Notes under the pieces: model-generated
What the model saw: only the letters and a program-made list of their open reading frames with translations
What the model was told of the DNA's origin: nothing
Databases searched by the model: none
In this document: piece after piece, positions 1 to 7,813 of the stretch
How the letters are laid out: the number at the start of each line of letters is the position of its first letter
How positions within the stretch are numbered: position 1 is the first letter of the stretch
Assembly (NCBI GenBank): GCA_049613665.1
Contig: JBMZCV010000040.1
Location: forward strand, 1-33,273
Length of the DNA: 33,273 bases
Source: JBMZCV01 sp049613665
GTDB taxonomy: Bacteria; Bacteroidota; Bacteroidia; Chitinophagales; UBA2359
Direction: 5' to 3'
Made by a program: the position numbers and the translations under genes

Positions 1-810
1 GCAGTTTTGAGAAACAAAAAGATGTTCAAAATGAGAAAAATAATGAACAAAAAATAGCAGAAAATCAAGACATTGCGGAAATAAAAGAAAGCAGTTTTGA
101 GAAACAAAAAGATGTTCAAAATGAGAAAAATAATGAACAAAAAATCATAGGAACTCAAGACATTGAAAATGTAAAAGAAAATGTTTTTGAGAAACAAAAA
201 AGTGTTCAAAATGAGAAAAATAATGAACAAAAAATAGCAGAAAATCAAGACATTACGGAAATAAAAGAAAGCAGTTTTGAGAAACAAAAAGATGTTCAAA
301 ATGAGAAAGATATTGAACAAAAAACAGCAGAAAATCAAGATATTGAAGATGTAAAAGAAAATGTTTTTGAGAAACAAAAAGGTGTCCAAAATGAGAAAGA
401 TATTGAACAAAAAACAGCAGAAAATCAAGATATTGAAGATGTAAAAGAAAATGTTTTTGAGAAACAAAAAGGTGTCCAAAACGAGAAAAATAGTGGGCAA
501 AAAACAATAGAAAATCAAGACATTGAAGATGTAAAAGAAAATGTTTTTGAGAAACAAAAAAATGTCCAAAACGAGAAAAATAGTGGGCAAAAAACAATAG
601 AAACCCAAAACATTGAAGATGTAAAAGAAAATGTTTTTGAGAAACAAAAAAATATTCAAAACGAGAAAAGTAGTGAACAAAAAACAATAGAAAATCAAGA
701 CATTGAAGATGTAAAAGAAAATGTTTTTGAGAAACAAAAAAATAAGCAAAAAGAAAAAAGTAGTGAGAAAAAAACAGCAGAAATAGAAGATGTTGCTGAG
801 AAAAAATTAG
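1..810 (+). repeat. Nine in-frame 90-bp tandem repeats within the tape measure gene
   Basis: Units begin at 1, 91, 181, 271, 361, 451, 541, 631 and 721. The period is exactly 90 bp (30 codons), so copy-number change keeps the frame. Units 5 and 6 share almost all of their first 60 bases; unit 9 (721-810) is the most diverged and merges into the linker. Units 1-2 and 3-4 also match as a 180-bp higher-order pair (61-120 differs from 241-300 by one base). The array may continue left of the window. Confidence 0.95.
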
Positions 811-1532
811 CACAATTTAAAGACAAAGAAACTGAAAATAAAGAAGATGTAGATAATGCTTTTCAGTCATTTAAAAAGCGACAAGAGAAAGAAAAACTAG
901 ATAAGAAATGGAGAAGCTATCTTGACAATTTTGAACAAACAGTATTCGGAACTATGCACTTCAAAGGGCAACAAAGTAGCAATAATGAGCTTTCGGTACC
1001 TTATAGAAAAAAGAAGAAAAGAAGGCATAGTGACGAAATCTATATTAATAATGCTGGGTTAATTTTGCTTTGGATTTATTTGCCCTACTTTTTTGTCGAT
1101 TGCAAGCTCATGCAAGGGCGAAAATTTAGTTCTAAGGAGTATCGAGTGCGAGCAGCTCATTTGTTGCAATATGCAGTTGATGATAGCCAACATAATCCTG
1201 AAAATGAATTGACTTTAAACAAAATGTTGTGTGGTTTAGATATTCATCAGCCTATTGATAGGTTTGTCGACATTTCGGAAGAAGAAAAACAAGCAGCACA
1301 CAAACTCATACGCTCGGCAGTGAAGAATTGGCCAATTTTGAAAAATACTTCTGTCTTAGCTTATCAACAAACATTTTTGCAAAGACAAGGCAAAATCATT
1401 CGAGTAGATGATGGCTGGCAAATAATAGTAGAGCGAAAAACCCTTGATATACTTCTCAAACGATTGCCATATAGCATTGGTATGATACGTCAGCCGTGGA
1501 TGAGAACGACAATTTGGGTAGAATGGGTGTAG
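1..1532 (+). CDS. Contractile injection system tape measure protein, C-terminal part (5' end outside window)
   Basis: The frame starting at base 3 is open without a stop to the TAG-type end at 1532, giving 509 residues with no start inside the window; the ATG at 954 is internal. Residues 1-270 are nine 30-residue repeats rich in K, E, Q and N (typical unit begins VFEKQK, contains QNEK and QDIEDVKEN). A Lys/Glu-rich linker follows, then a conserved domain at about residues 345-509 with the motifs NAGLILL, RAAHLLQYAV, LNKMLCGL, WPILKNTS, FLQRQGKI, DGWQIIVERK, LLKRLPYSIGMI and PWM near the end. This motif series is that of the contractile-injection-system tape measure domain (Afp14-type, CIS_TMP). 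Family knowledge: the protein spans the growing tube and sets its length. The genes that follow are unrelated, so this is probably the edge of an eCIS locus lying to the left. Confidence 0.88.
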   Translation, partial: SFEKQKDVQNEKNNEQKIAENQDIAEIKESSFEKQKDVQNEKNNEQKIIGTQDIENVKENVFEKQKSVQNEKNNEQKIAENQDITEIKESSFEKQKDVQNEKDIEQKTAENQDIEDVKENVFEKQKGVQNEKDIEQKTAENQDIEDVKENVFEKQKGVQNEKNSGQKTIENQDIEDVKENVFEKQKNVQNEKNSGQKTIETQNIEDVKENVFEKQKNIQNEKSSEQKTIENQDIEDVKENVFEKQKNKQKEKSSEKKTAEIEDVAEKKLAQFKDKETENKEDVDNAFQSFKKRQEKEKLDKKWRSYLDNFEQTVFGTMHFKGQQSSNNELSVPYRKKKKRRHSDEIYINNAGLILLWIYLPYFFVDCKLMQGRKFSSKEYRVRAAHLLQYAVDDSQHNPENELTLNKMLCGLDIHQPIDRFVDISEEEKQAAHKLIRSAVKNWPILKNTSVLAYQQTFLQRQGKIIRVDDGWQIIVERKTLDILLKRLPYSIGMIRQPWMRTTIWVEWV

Positions 1533-1656
1533 GTAGTAAAAAGGCTGTTTAAATTTTGAAAAAATAATCTGTGGACTTAAAACTAAACAAAGTCATTCAA
1601 ACGTTTTAAGTGAAATGATAGCAATTTCCTTTTTACTAACACATCATAACAAAAAA

Positions 1657-2760
1657 ATGAATTTTAAAATTTCATATACTTATCCTATCGCTTTATTGTT
1701 TCTGTTCTTTACGGTTTCTTGTGAAAAACAATTTAATACAATCGTTGAAGTCGATATTCCAGAACTTGACAACCAAATTGTTATAAATTGCATTTTTAAT
1801 GATACTAGCTTTTTTCAAGTAGGAGTTTATCGTAGTCGTGGTGCTTTAAACGAAGACCTTAATAATCCAAGCTTTATATATAATGCTACCGTAGAACTTT
1901 TTGCAGATGGAAATTATGTCGAAACGCTCAGTTTGCAAGAAAATGTGATTGATATAGTAGAAGTGGAATTGAGCTTTTATCAATCTGTAAGTAAACCGAT
2001 GCCTAACGTTGTTTATACTTTGCAAGTGTCAGCACCTAATCTTCAAATGGCAAAGGCGACAGCACAACTTCCCAAGAAAGTTGCTATCAATAGTGCTTAT
2101 ATTACAGATACTATTTTTGTGCAACATAATATACCAGATATTGAAAGTCCAATGATTAGCCGTTATGAAATAGCTCTTGACTTTCAGGATATGGCTAATC
2201 AAAACAATTATTATTATCTAAAAAGTGATATTCAGTATAATATTGATGCAGAAAATATGTTGGCGAAATTGGACATCTGGCGACAAACTAATCCAGATAC
2301 GCTTTTAGGAATAGAAGATTATATTTATTTTTTGTCAAATGAAGACAATAGCGATGTGTATGAAACTTGTTTGTATGCAAATGATGCTTGCTTTGAAGAA
2401 ACAAAAGCTTATTCGGAGTTCGATTTTAATCTGGAAGGAAGCAATGCTTATGATGTATGTTATATTGGTTTAAATATTTTTAGCGACCGACTTTTTGAGA
2501 ATGAAATAAAAAATTTAGACATTCAACTAGAATATATTTATAATAGTCTTACCGCATATTTTCCAGATGACTTTCAAACGCAATATGTTTTAGAGCTAGG
2601 AAATGTTAGTCAAGATATGTTTTTGTACCAAAGGTCGTCACAATTACAATACAACAATGAATTTAACTTTTTTGTTGAGCCTATTCGAGTCTATAGTAAT
2701 ATTGAAAATGGTTTCGGAATTTTTGCAGGTTATCATATATCTACTTATCTTGTCGAATAA
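1657..2760 (+). CDS. DUF4249 family lipoprotein (first of tandem pair)
   Basis: A 367-residue protein read from ATG 1657. An in-frame ATG at 1615 exists but would put 14 residues in front of the signal peptide. The N-terminus is a lipoprotein signal: basic start, hydrophobic stretch and lipobox TVSC, then EKQFNT. The mature part begins with EVDIPELDNQIVIN and ends with a block containing SSQLQYNNE, EPIRVYSNIENG and GFGIFAGY, which is the C-terminal signature of DUF4249 proteins as I know them. Members are surface or periplasmic lipoproteins of unknown function in Bacteroidota, usually next to a TonB-dependent receptor. The gene lies 14 codons upstream of a clear paralogue and is probably co-transcribed with it. 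The nearest TonB-dependent receptor is about 18 kb away on the other strand. Confidence 0.85.
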   Translation: MNFKISYTYPIALLFLFFTVSCEKQFNTIVEVDIPELDNQIVINCIFNDTSFFQVGVYRSRGALNEDLNNPSFIYNATVELFADGNYVETLSLQENVIDIVEVELSFYQSVSKPMPNVVYTLQVSAPNLQMAKATAQLPKKVAINSAYITDTIFVQHNIPDIESPMISRYEIALDFQDMANQNNYYYLKSDIQYNIDAENMLAKLDIWRQTNPDTLLGIEDYIYFLSNEDNSDVYETCLYANDACFEETKAYSEFDFNLEGSNAYDVCYIGLNIFSDRLFENEIKNLDIQLEYIYNSLTAYFPDDFQTQYVLELGNVSQDMFLYQRSSQLQYNNEFNFFVEPIRVYSNIENGFGIFAGYHISTYLVE

Positions 2761-2781
2761 TATTTTACCTATTTGAAAAAA

Positions 2782-3858
2782 ATGCAATTAAAAAAAATCA
2801 CATTTATTCTATTATTTCTACTTTTAAATGCGTGTTCCGACAAATTTAACACGGTTATTGAAGTTGATATTCCAGAGCTAGACAATCGCCTAGTAGTCAA
2901 TGCTTTATTTAATGATAGCACTCGTTTTAATATGTATGTTTATGAAAGTCAAGCTGTTTTAAATGCACAAAATAATGGCTTTCAGACTAAAAATGATGCT
3001 ACTGTACGGCTTTTTGCTAATGAAGAATGGTTAGAGGATTTGCAAATCGAGAGCTTACCATTTTTTAATCCATTTACCGAACAACTAGAAACCATAGATG
3101 TGTATGTATCGGAAAATCGGCCGCAAGTAGGCGTAACATATCAAGTAGAGGTAGCTGCTCCAAACTTTGAAACTATCAGCTCGACAGCGACTCTTCCTAT
3201 GTCAATGCCTCCGCTTGCAGTTTCGAGCGATACTGTTTGGCGAAATAGCGAAACCATTGACCATATTAATATGAAATTTGATTTTGAGGACATTCCAAAC
3301 ATTAATAATGACTATTATATTGTGGTTTATTTGGAAAGGCAAACCAACAAAACAGCAATTCTTTCTCTGCTAGATTCTTTACAAGCTATTTATCCAGATA
3401 CGCTGTTAGATTTCAATGAAAGGGTAGCTAACACAGATGAGTTTATCTTTAAAAATAAGAGGTTTTATAGCAATGCTCCCATTTTGAACAAGACAGAACG
3501 GCCTTTTTCGATATTGACTACTGACGAAGAAGACCTTGAAAATGAAGAAGAGCGTGGTATAGCTTATAAAGGATTTACTTTTTTCGATGATGAACTTTTT
3601 GCAAATACTCATCAAGAAATAGAATTAAGTGTTTATGGCTCTAATAAAATAGCTAAAACTTTTCCGATGTATGTTCAGCAACGCATTGTGTTGCAATATG
3701 GAACAGCAAGCAAGGCTTTTCGCAATTATCATGAAAGTAGCAACTTACAATATCAAAACGAAGCCAATATTATTGCCGAGCCTGTTCGAGTTTATACAAA
3801 TATCAACAATGGATTTGGAATTTTTGCAGGCTACACCAGCTTATTTTTTGAATTATAA
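2782..3858 (+). CDS. DUF4249 family lipoprotein (second of tandem pair)
   Basis: A 358-residue protein from ATG 2782; a TTG at 2773 in frame is a possible but less likely start. Lipoprotein signal peptide with lipobox LNAC followed by SDKFNT. It shares EVDIPELDN, a matching central layout and the C-terminal block (SSNLQYQNE, EPVRVYTNINNG, GFGIFAGY) with the preceding gene, so the two arose by tandem duplication. Spacing from the upstream stop is 21 bp, which suggests one transcript. Function is unknown; family context suggests an outer-membrane lipoprotein working with a TonB-dependent receptor. It converges with the gene ending at 3884, with only 25 bp between the stops and no obvious terminator hairpin. 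Confidence 0.85.
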   Translation: MQLKKITFILLFLLLNACSDKFNTVIEVDIPELDNRLVVNALFNDSTRFNMYVYESQAVLNAQNNGFQTKNDATVRLFANEEWLEDLQIESLPFFNPFTEQLETIDVYVSENRPQVGVTYQVEVAAPNFETISSTATLPMSMPPLAVSSDTVWRNSETIDHINMKFDFEDIPNINNDYYIVVYLERQTNKTAILSLLDSLQAIYPDTLLDFNERVANTDEFIFKNKRFYSNAPILNKTERPFSILTTDEEDLENEEERGIAYKGFTFFDDELFANTHQEIELSVYGSNKIAKTFPMYVQQRIVLQYGTASKAFRNYHESSNLQYQNEANIIAEPVRVYTNINNGFGIFAGYTSLFFEL

Positions 3859-3883
3859 ATGCTCAAACACTTGAAAGTAAAAA

Positions 3884-4732
3884 TTAGACTACTGTTCTCT
3901 CTAGCAAATCAATATTTCGTTTGTAGGCTTTGTTTAAAGCTTGTAATTCCAATACTCGTTTAGATAATTGCTTTTTTTCGGCATCGGCCAATCGCCATTG
4001 CTGCTTATTATGTTCTTGGCCTGCTTTTGCTTTTGTTAGTTCTTTTTTTGTATTTCCATACTCTTTTTCTATTCTCTCCAATCGCTGAATTGCAAATTTT
4101 TGTTTGCTAGTCAATTGCTCTAACACTCTAATTTGTCTATCATTTTCTCTTTTTAATGTTTCTAATTTATTCACATTTTCGTTTTGTTGTCGCAACTGTT
4201 TATCTATTTTTTCATAACGAGGACTCAACAAATCATAATTTCTTTTTATGGCACTTAATTCCATAACAGTTTTTTTCGCAATTTTATTTTCCTCCTCCAA
4301 CTTTTCATTTCTTTCTGTCAAACGAGTATTTTCACGCTCTGATTTTTTAAAACCTAATTGCGTTGTTCCAAAATGCTGTTCTATATTTTGCAATTTTGCT
4401 AAGGCTTCTGCTAATTTATCTTTATACATATCCAAATGGTCTTCTTCCGCCTTTTGCTTGTCCATTTCTTTACGAAAAAAGTTGTTTTCTTGTGATAATG
4501 CCTCATTCGTAATCATCGTTTCATTAAACTTGCTCTGCAAATCATTTCGAGAACGCTCCAATTCTTCTTTCTGTGTATAAACACGGCTATGCTTTTCCTT
4601 AACATTAGCCAATTTTTGTTGAATAATATTTTTCTCTTTTTCCACTTTAGCTACCTCAACTTTTAATTGTCGATGCATCAAAAGTTTGATAATAATTATC
4701 AAAAAAATTATAACAAATATATCCCAAATCAT
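3884..4732 (-). CDS. Membrane-anchored coiled-coil protein of unknown function
   Basis: 282 residues. A single strongly hydrophobic segment at about residues 4-20 (IFVIIFLIIII) acts as an N-terminal membrane anchor without a cleavage site. The remainder is almost entirely charged, rich in K, E, Q and R with heptad-like leucine spacing, so it should form a long coiled coil (about residues 25-280). No enzymatic motif is visible. It is the most distal of a run of minus-strand envelope genes. The 372 bp in front of it are filled by transposable-element remnants, so it probably has its own promoter or depends on the element sequences. It could be a structural, scaffold or cell-shape protein; I do not recognise an orthologue. 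Confidence 0.7.
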   Translation of the reverse strand: MIWDIFVIIFLIIIIKLLMHRQLKVEVAKVEKEKNIIQQKLANVKEKHSRVYTQKEELERSRNDLQSKFNETMITNEALSQENNFFRKEMDKQKAEEDHLDMYKDKLAEALAKLQNIEQHFGTTQLGFKKSERENTRLTERNEKLEEENKIAKKTVMELSAIKRNYDLLSPRYEKIDKQLRQQNENVNKLETLKRENDRQIRVLEQLTSKQKFAIQRLERIEKEYGNTKKELTKAKAGQEHNKQQWRLADAEKKQLSKRVLELQALNKAYKRNIDLLERTVV

Positions 4733-4765
4733 ATTTATTTTTATTTAAATATCAAACAGTACTTG

Positions 4766-5066
4766 CAGCCATTTTCGCTTTGAAATAAAACGAATAACAC
4801 AAAATATTATTTATGTTCTTGTATCAGCGATTATTTTTTAAGCTTTTTTTATCAATAGTTCGGGCATTTATACTTTTTTTATCAAAGGCTTAAACATACT
4901 ATTTTTTTAGGCTAAGGTGGCCAATATTTGCCAATTTTATAGCCTTTTGAACTGAAATATAGTATGTTTCCCTTGCCAAAAGACGTTTTTTATTCAACTG
5001 AAAATTGTTATAAAAAATGTCCGAATCATTGTTTATCAAAAGTGTAAACATATTATTTTTTTAGGC
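4766..5066 (+). repeat. Older MITE-2-like remnant interrupted by MITE-1
   Basis: Begins at 4766 with CAGCCATTTTCG followed by CTTTGAAATAAAA, the same left end as the elements at 7649 and 9978. At 4852/5032 it is split by the intact MITE-1 copy. The right flank (5032-5066) reads TTTATCAAAAGTGTAAACAT and continues to TTTTTTTAGGCTA, resembling the left interior of MITE-1. No right terminal repeat is visible, so the right end is lost or changed. Confidence 0.55.
4853..5031 (+). mobile_element. MITE-1 copy A (non-autonomous transposable element)
   Basis: 179 bp. Left end CAATAGTTCGGGCAT; the right end read in reverse complement is CAATGATTCGGACAT, an imperfect 15-bp terminal inverted repeat. It is flanked on both sides by TTTAT (4848-4852 and 5032-5036), a perfect 5-bp target duplication. 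The interior has nested inverted repeats (AAACATACT and AGTATGTTT; GGCTAAGG and its partner around GCC) and no reading frame. A second copy lies inverted at 17924-18103. The transposase family that moves it is not in the window. Confidence 0.88.
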
Positions 5067-5104
5067 TAGGACGTTGATTTTTTTTAGCATTAGACCGAAC
5101 CTTT

Positions 5105-5971
5105 CTACTGCTTCGAGCGAGTGTCAATCAATTGCAACATCACACACCTATTTAGGTAATCACTATTGAAAGGTAAATCTATTTCACCTTTATATTTAAT
5201 TCGCAATTTGCTGGTGTTAATATTTTTATTTATCAAAAATTGTTTTACCGTTTTTGCTCGTTTCAAAGACAATTTTTGATTATAAAGTTCATTCCCCACT
5301 TGGTCGGCATAGCCAACAATTAGTAAATTTATGTTCTTGTTTTGTAAAAATATTTTTTGAACATTGTCAGCAAACATATTTAAGGCCAAGCTATCCAAAA
5401 TCTGTACCTCTGCCGTTTCAAAACGAACCGTTAGAGCATGATTGAGCAACTGTCTTTCTCGTTCCAAGCTCAACAATCGCTTATCTTGTATCCACAAATG
5501 CACACCTCCTGTCAAGTTATTTTCGTTTACTTTATCAAAAGTGTTCAACTCGCTTTTAGTCACTATTTGTTTTTTGTCCAGCCCTTTTGCTTCCAAATAT
5601 TTAGCCAAATGCAGTGCTCTCATATCTCCCAAGTTGCTAAAAATAGCAGTATCAATTGTTTCTTTTTTCAGATAAGAAGCCTCAATATGTAGCTCTTTAT
5701 TTGGATTTTTGCTCAAATAATCAACAGTTTTTACCAACCCAGAATCAATAGCTTCAGATAAAGTAGGACGTACTTCGTGTTTTTGATACTTGATACGGTC
5801 TTTTGTTTCAAAAATAGTTTGTTCAGTATCTATTATTTTCCACATTTCTATTGGTTTTGAAGATGCAAAACAACTACAAGCATTATCGTTATATTCGCAA
5901 ACATACCAATAAGCAATGACCAAAAAAATAACATTAATGAAAAAGCCAATGCTTTTATTAAACCACGCCAT
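5105..5971 (-). CDS. OmpA-like protein with N-terminal membrane segment
   Basis: 288 residues. A hydrophobic segment at about 8-24 is followed by a short Cys-containing stretch (DNACSC). The C-terminal domain (about 175-285) is OmpA-like: GYADQVGNELYNQKLSLKRA has the expected spacing of the Asp and Arg that contact peptidoglycan in the family, then a VKQFL helix and a final NRCVMLQL strand. The part at about 70-150 (DYLSKNPNKELHIEASYL, then DMRALHLAKYLEAKGL) has the same strand-helix layout, so it looks like a degenerate first OmpA-like repeat. Expected role: anchoring envelope to peptidoglycan. It stands in the same orientation as the HU-SPOR gene upstream (151 bp gap) and the coiled-coil gene downstream. 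Confidence 0.78.
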   Translation of the reverse strand: MAWFNKSIGFFINVIFLVIAYWYVCEYNDNACSCFASSKPIEMWKIIDTEQTIFETKDRIKYQKHEVRPTLSEAIDSGLVKTVDYLSKNPNKELHIEASYLKKETIDTAIFSNLGDMRALHLAKYLEAKGLDKKQIVTKSELNTFDKVNENNLTGGVHLWIQDKRLLSLERERQLLNHALTVRFETAEVQILDSLALNMFADNVQKIFLQNKNINLLIVGYADQVGNELYNQKLSLKRAKTVKQFLINKNINTSKLRIKYKGEIDLPFNSDYLNRCVMLQLIDTRSKQ

Positions 5972-5997
5972 TTATTTATTTTTTAATTATTCAGTAA

Positions 5998-6083
5998 CAA
6001 TGGTTCTGACATTTTTTTTATAAAGTTTCACATTATTTGTTATTTATTAAACCTGACAGCTCCCTATTCTAAGCCGAACATTT
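5998..6083 (-). repeat. Possible truncated MITE-1 remnant
   Basis: CAATGGTTCTGACAT at 5998-6012 matches the MITE-1 end CAATGATTCGGACAT at 13 of 15 positions and continues with the same T-run and ATAA. A weak candidate for the other end (GCCGAACATT) ends near 6083. The middle does not align with intact copies. It lies just 5' of the OmpA-like gene. Confidence 0.4.
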
Positions 6084-6121
6084 ACTTTATTTAAAAAGCT
6101 ACGTTTCCAACAAACAATTTT

Positions 6122-7615
6122 CTATTTGAAATGCAGCAACCATGAACCTTTATTGTGTTTTTTCTTTGAGGCCAAAAGCTGATTTTTCGCCTTATTGATG
6201 TCGGTATTATAAATACCAACTCTATTCCAGCCAGATTTTGTAGGCAAGCTATGTGCTGTAAAACCTTGCTTTTTCAAGTCATTAATTTTTTTATTAGCAT
6301 TAGTGTCACCTTTAAAAGCACCGATAATCACATAATAACCTTTGGGTGAATTTGTAGCTAAATATTCATTTGCCTTTGGCTCATTGACTTTAATTTTGCT
6401 TAACTCTGCACTACTAGCCGTTGTTGTTGTCGTATTTTTATTGGCTGTATCTGCTGGCTTATTCGTATTTGAAGTTGAGTTTTTGGAAGCATTTTTGTTA
6501 TCATTTGCCTTAGCAGCAGCATCGCTATTTGTTGCAGCCTTATCAGCTCCTGAATCTGAAGCAGTATTTGTATTTTTTGTCGCTGATTTATTACCATTTT
6601 CGCCATTATTTCCTGCATTTCCATTGGTCTGACTAGCATTATTTGTGCTTGCATTGCCGTTATTTCCTGTCGTATTGTTTGAGCCATTTTCATTCGATGA
6701 GCTTGCATTTCCGCTACTATTCGATGAATTTGAACCATTTGCATTATCCGTATTATTTCCATTCGCACTATTGTTGTCTGCAATAGTTTCTGTTTTGTCT
6801 TTCGAAAAATAGCTAAATGGCTTGTGTTCCCACCATGCCTTGTCAGAAGACGAAAGCTGCAATAATAGAAAAAAGAACAAGCATAAAATCATAATAGGCA
6901 AAAGCCACATCCAAAAGCCTGTTTTTTTCTTTTTATTTGTGGGTGGCAAAGGGTTTGGCAAAGGCATTTTTGCAGCATTTTTTTCTGCTTTTGCCGCCAA
7001 AATAGCTGCTATTGTACCATCATTGGTTTCATTACTCTCGGTTGCATCTTCATCTGTATCAGCTCCTACCCAAGTATTTTTCAATTCGTTTTGTGCAGCT
7101 ACCACTTCTTTCTTTTCGATAGTTGTGTGTAAGCCTTTTCCTGCTCCAACAACTGTTTTGGCCGCTGGCACTTCAAGGCCTCTGTCTGCCTTAATTTCTG
7201 GCAATTCCACAGGTGGCAAACCGAAAGTATCAAACGAATAGTTGGCTTCTTCATTTGGCACAAACGACAAATTTCCCTGCGAATCTTTCGACAAATCGCC
7301 AACATTCAATAAATTAATTGTGTGTCCTACGGCTAGTTCTTCTTGCAATTCTTTCACATAGTCATCTATATGATTTTGTGCTTTAGCTTCCGAAATTTGC
7401 TCTTTTTTAGCTATATGTTTTACTAAAATAAAGTCATTATGTGTATTCTTTGAATTGAAATGCAAGGTTTTTTTAGGTGGTGCAATCACATTGTCATATT
7501 CATTAATATTTGCAGATATTTCCTCCTTGCTAAATTCGCCTATATTTGGCAATATAACCGTACTATATAAAAATAATACTTCTTGTAAATGCTCTATAAT
7601 ATTTAGTTGTTTCAT
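6122..7615 (-). CDS. HU-domain / transmembrane / SPOR-domain protein
   Basis: 497 residues in four parts. Residues 1-135 resemble the HU-CCDC81-type bacterial domain (start IEHLQEVLFLYSTVILPNIG, later GHTINLLNVGDL). Residues 233-256 are one membrane helix preceded by NKKKKTG, so the HU-like part should be cytoplasmic. Residues about 278-402 are a low-complexity linker of N, S, G, T, A and K. Residues about 424-497 are a SPOR domain (KGYYVIIGAFKG, KINDLKKQGF, VGIYNTDINKA), which in the family binds denuded septal peptidoglycan. The arrangement fits a division-site protein linking a cytoplasmic partner to the cell wall. Its neighbours are also envelope genes. The start is preceded by a MITE-2 element 33 bp upstream. 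Confidence 0.85.
   Translation of the reverse strand: MKQLNIIEHLQEVLFLYSTVILPNIGEFSKEEISANINEYDNVIAPPKKTLHFNSKNTHNDFILVKHIAKKEQISEAKAQNHIDDYVKELQEELAVGHTINLLNVGDLSKDSQGNLSFVPNEEANYSFDTFGLPPVELPEIKADRGLEVPAAKTVVGAGKGLHTTIEKKEVVAAQNELKNTWVGADTDEDATESNETNDGTIAAILAAKAEKNAAKMPLPNPLPPTNKKKKTGFWMWLLPIMILCLFFFLLLQLSSSDKAWWEHKPFSYFSKDKTETIADNNSANGNNTDNANGSNSSNSSGNASSSNENGSNNTTGNNGNASTNNASQTNGNAGNNGENGNKSATKNTNTASDSGADKAATNSDAAAKANDNKNASKNSTSNTNKPADTANKNTTTTTASSAELSKIKVNEPKANEYLATNSPKGYYVIIGAFKGDTNANKKINDLKKQGFTAHSLPTKSGWNRVGIYNTDINKAKNQLLASKKKHNKGSWLLHFK
6407..6790 (-). repeat. Low-complexity Asn/Ser/Gly/Thr-coding tract
   Basis: Encodes the periplasmic linker of the HU-SPOR protein: runs of NN, GN, SN, NA and TT without a fixed period. 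Such tracts are prone to slippage, and length differences between strains would be expected here. Confidence 0.6.
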
Positions 7616-7648
7616 ATATTTAGTTGTTTTTTCTACACTTAAAATTGA

Positions 7649-7805
7649 CAGCTATTCTCGCTTTGAAATAAAATGAATAACGCAAACTTTTATTTATTCA
7701 CTTTCTTGTGTCAGCAATTGTCTTTTTTATGGCCTGTTTTACTAAAAAATCGTATATTTCTCTTGCCAAAAAAAACATTTCTTTTGTTAAACCTAGAATA
7801 GCTCT
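7649..7805 (+). mobile_element. MITE-2 copy B
   Basis: About 157 bp. Left end CAGCTATTCTCG, right end CTAGAATAGCTCT; AGCTATTCT and AGAATAGCT form a perfect 9-bp inverted repeat (7650-7658 and 7795-7803). AAAATTGA flanks it directly on the left (7641-7648) and on the right (7806-7813), as expected for a 7-8-bp target duplication. It shares TCGCTTTGAAATAAAA and a TGTCAGCAATT-like block with the remnant at 4766. No protein is encoded. It lies in the 5' leader of the HU-SPOR gene. Confidence 0.72.
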
Positions 7806-7813
7806 AAAATTGA

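Noticed and set aside
1..810. CRISPR array
   Set aside because: The 90-bp units are contiguous, lack unique spacers and are coding in one frame.
253..813. 186-codon open frame on the minus strand across the repeat array
   Set aside because: It is the antisense of the 90-bp repeats; the plus-strand frame continues into the conserved tape measure domain.
954..1532. A separate 192-residue gene starting at ATG 954
   Set aside because: The frame is open upstream to base 3 without a stop, so this ATG is internal.
6342..6783. Open frames on both strands over the Asn/Ser tract
   Set aside because: They are shadows of the low-complexity linker of the HU-SPOR gene.
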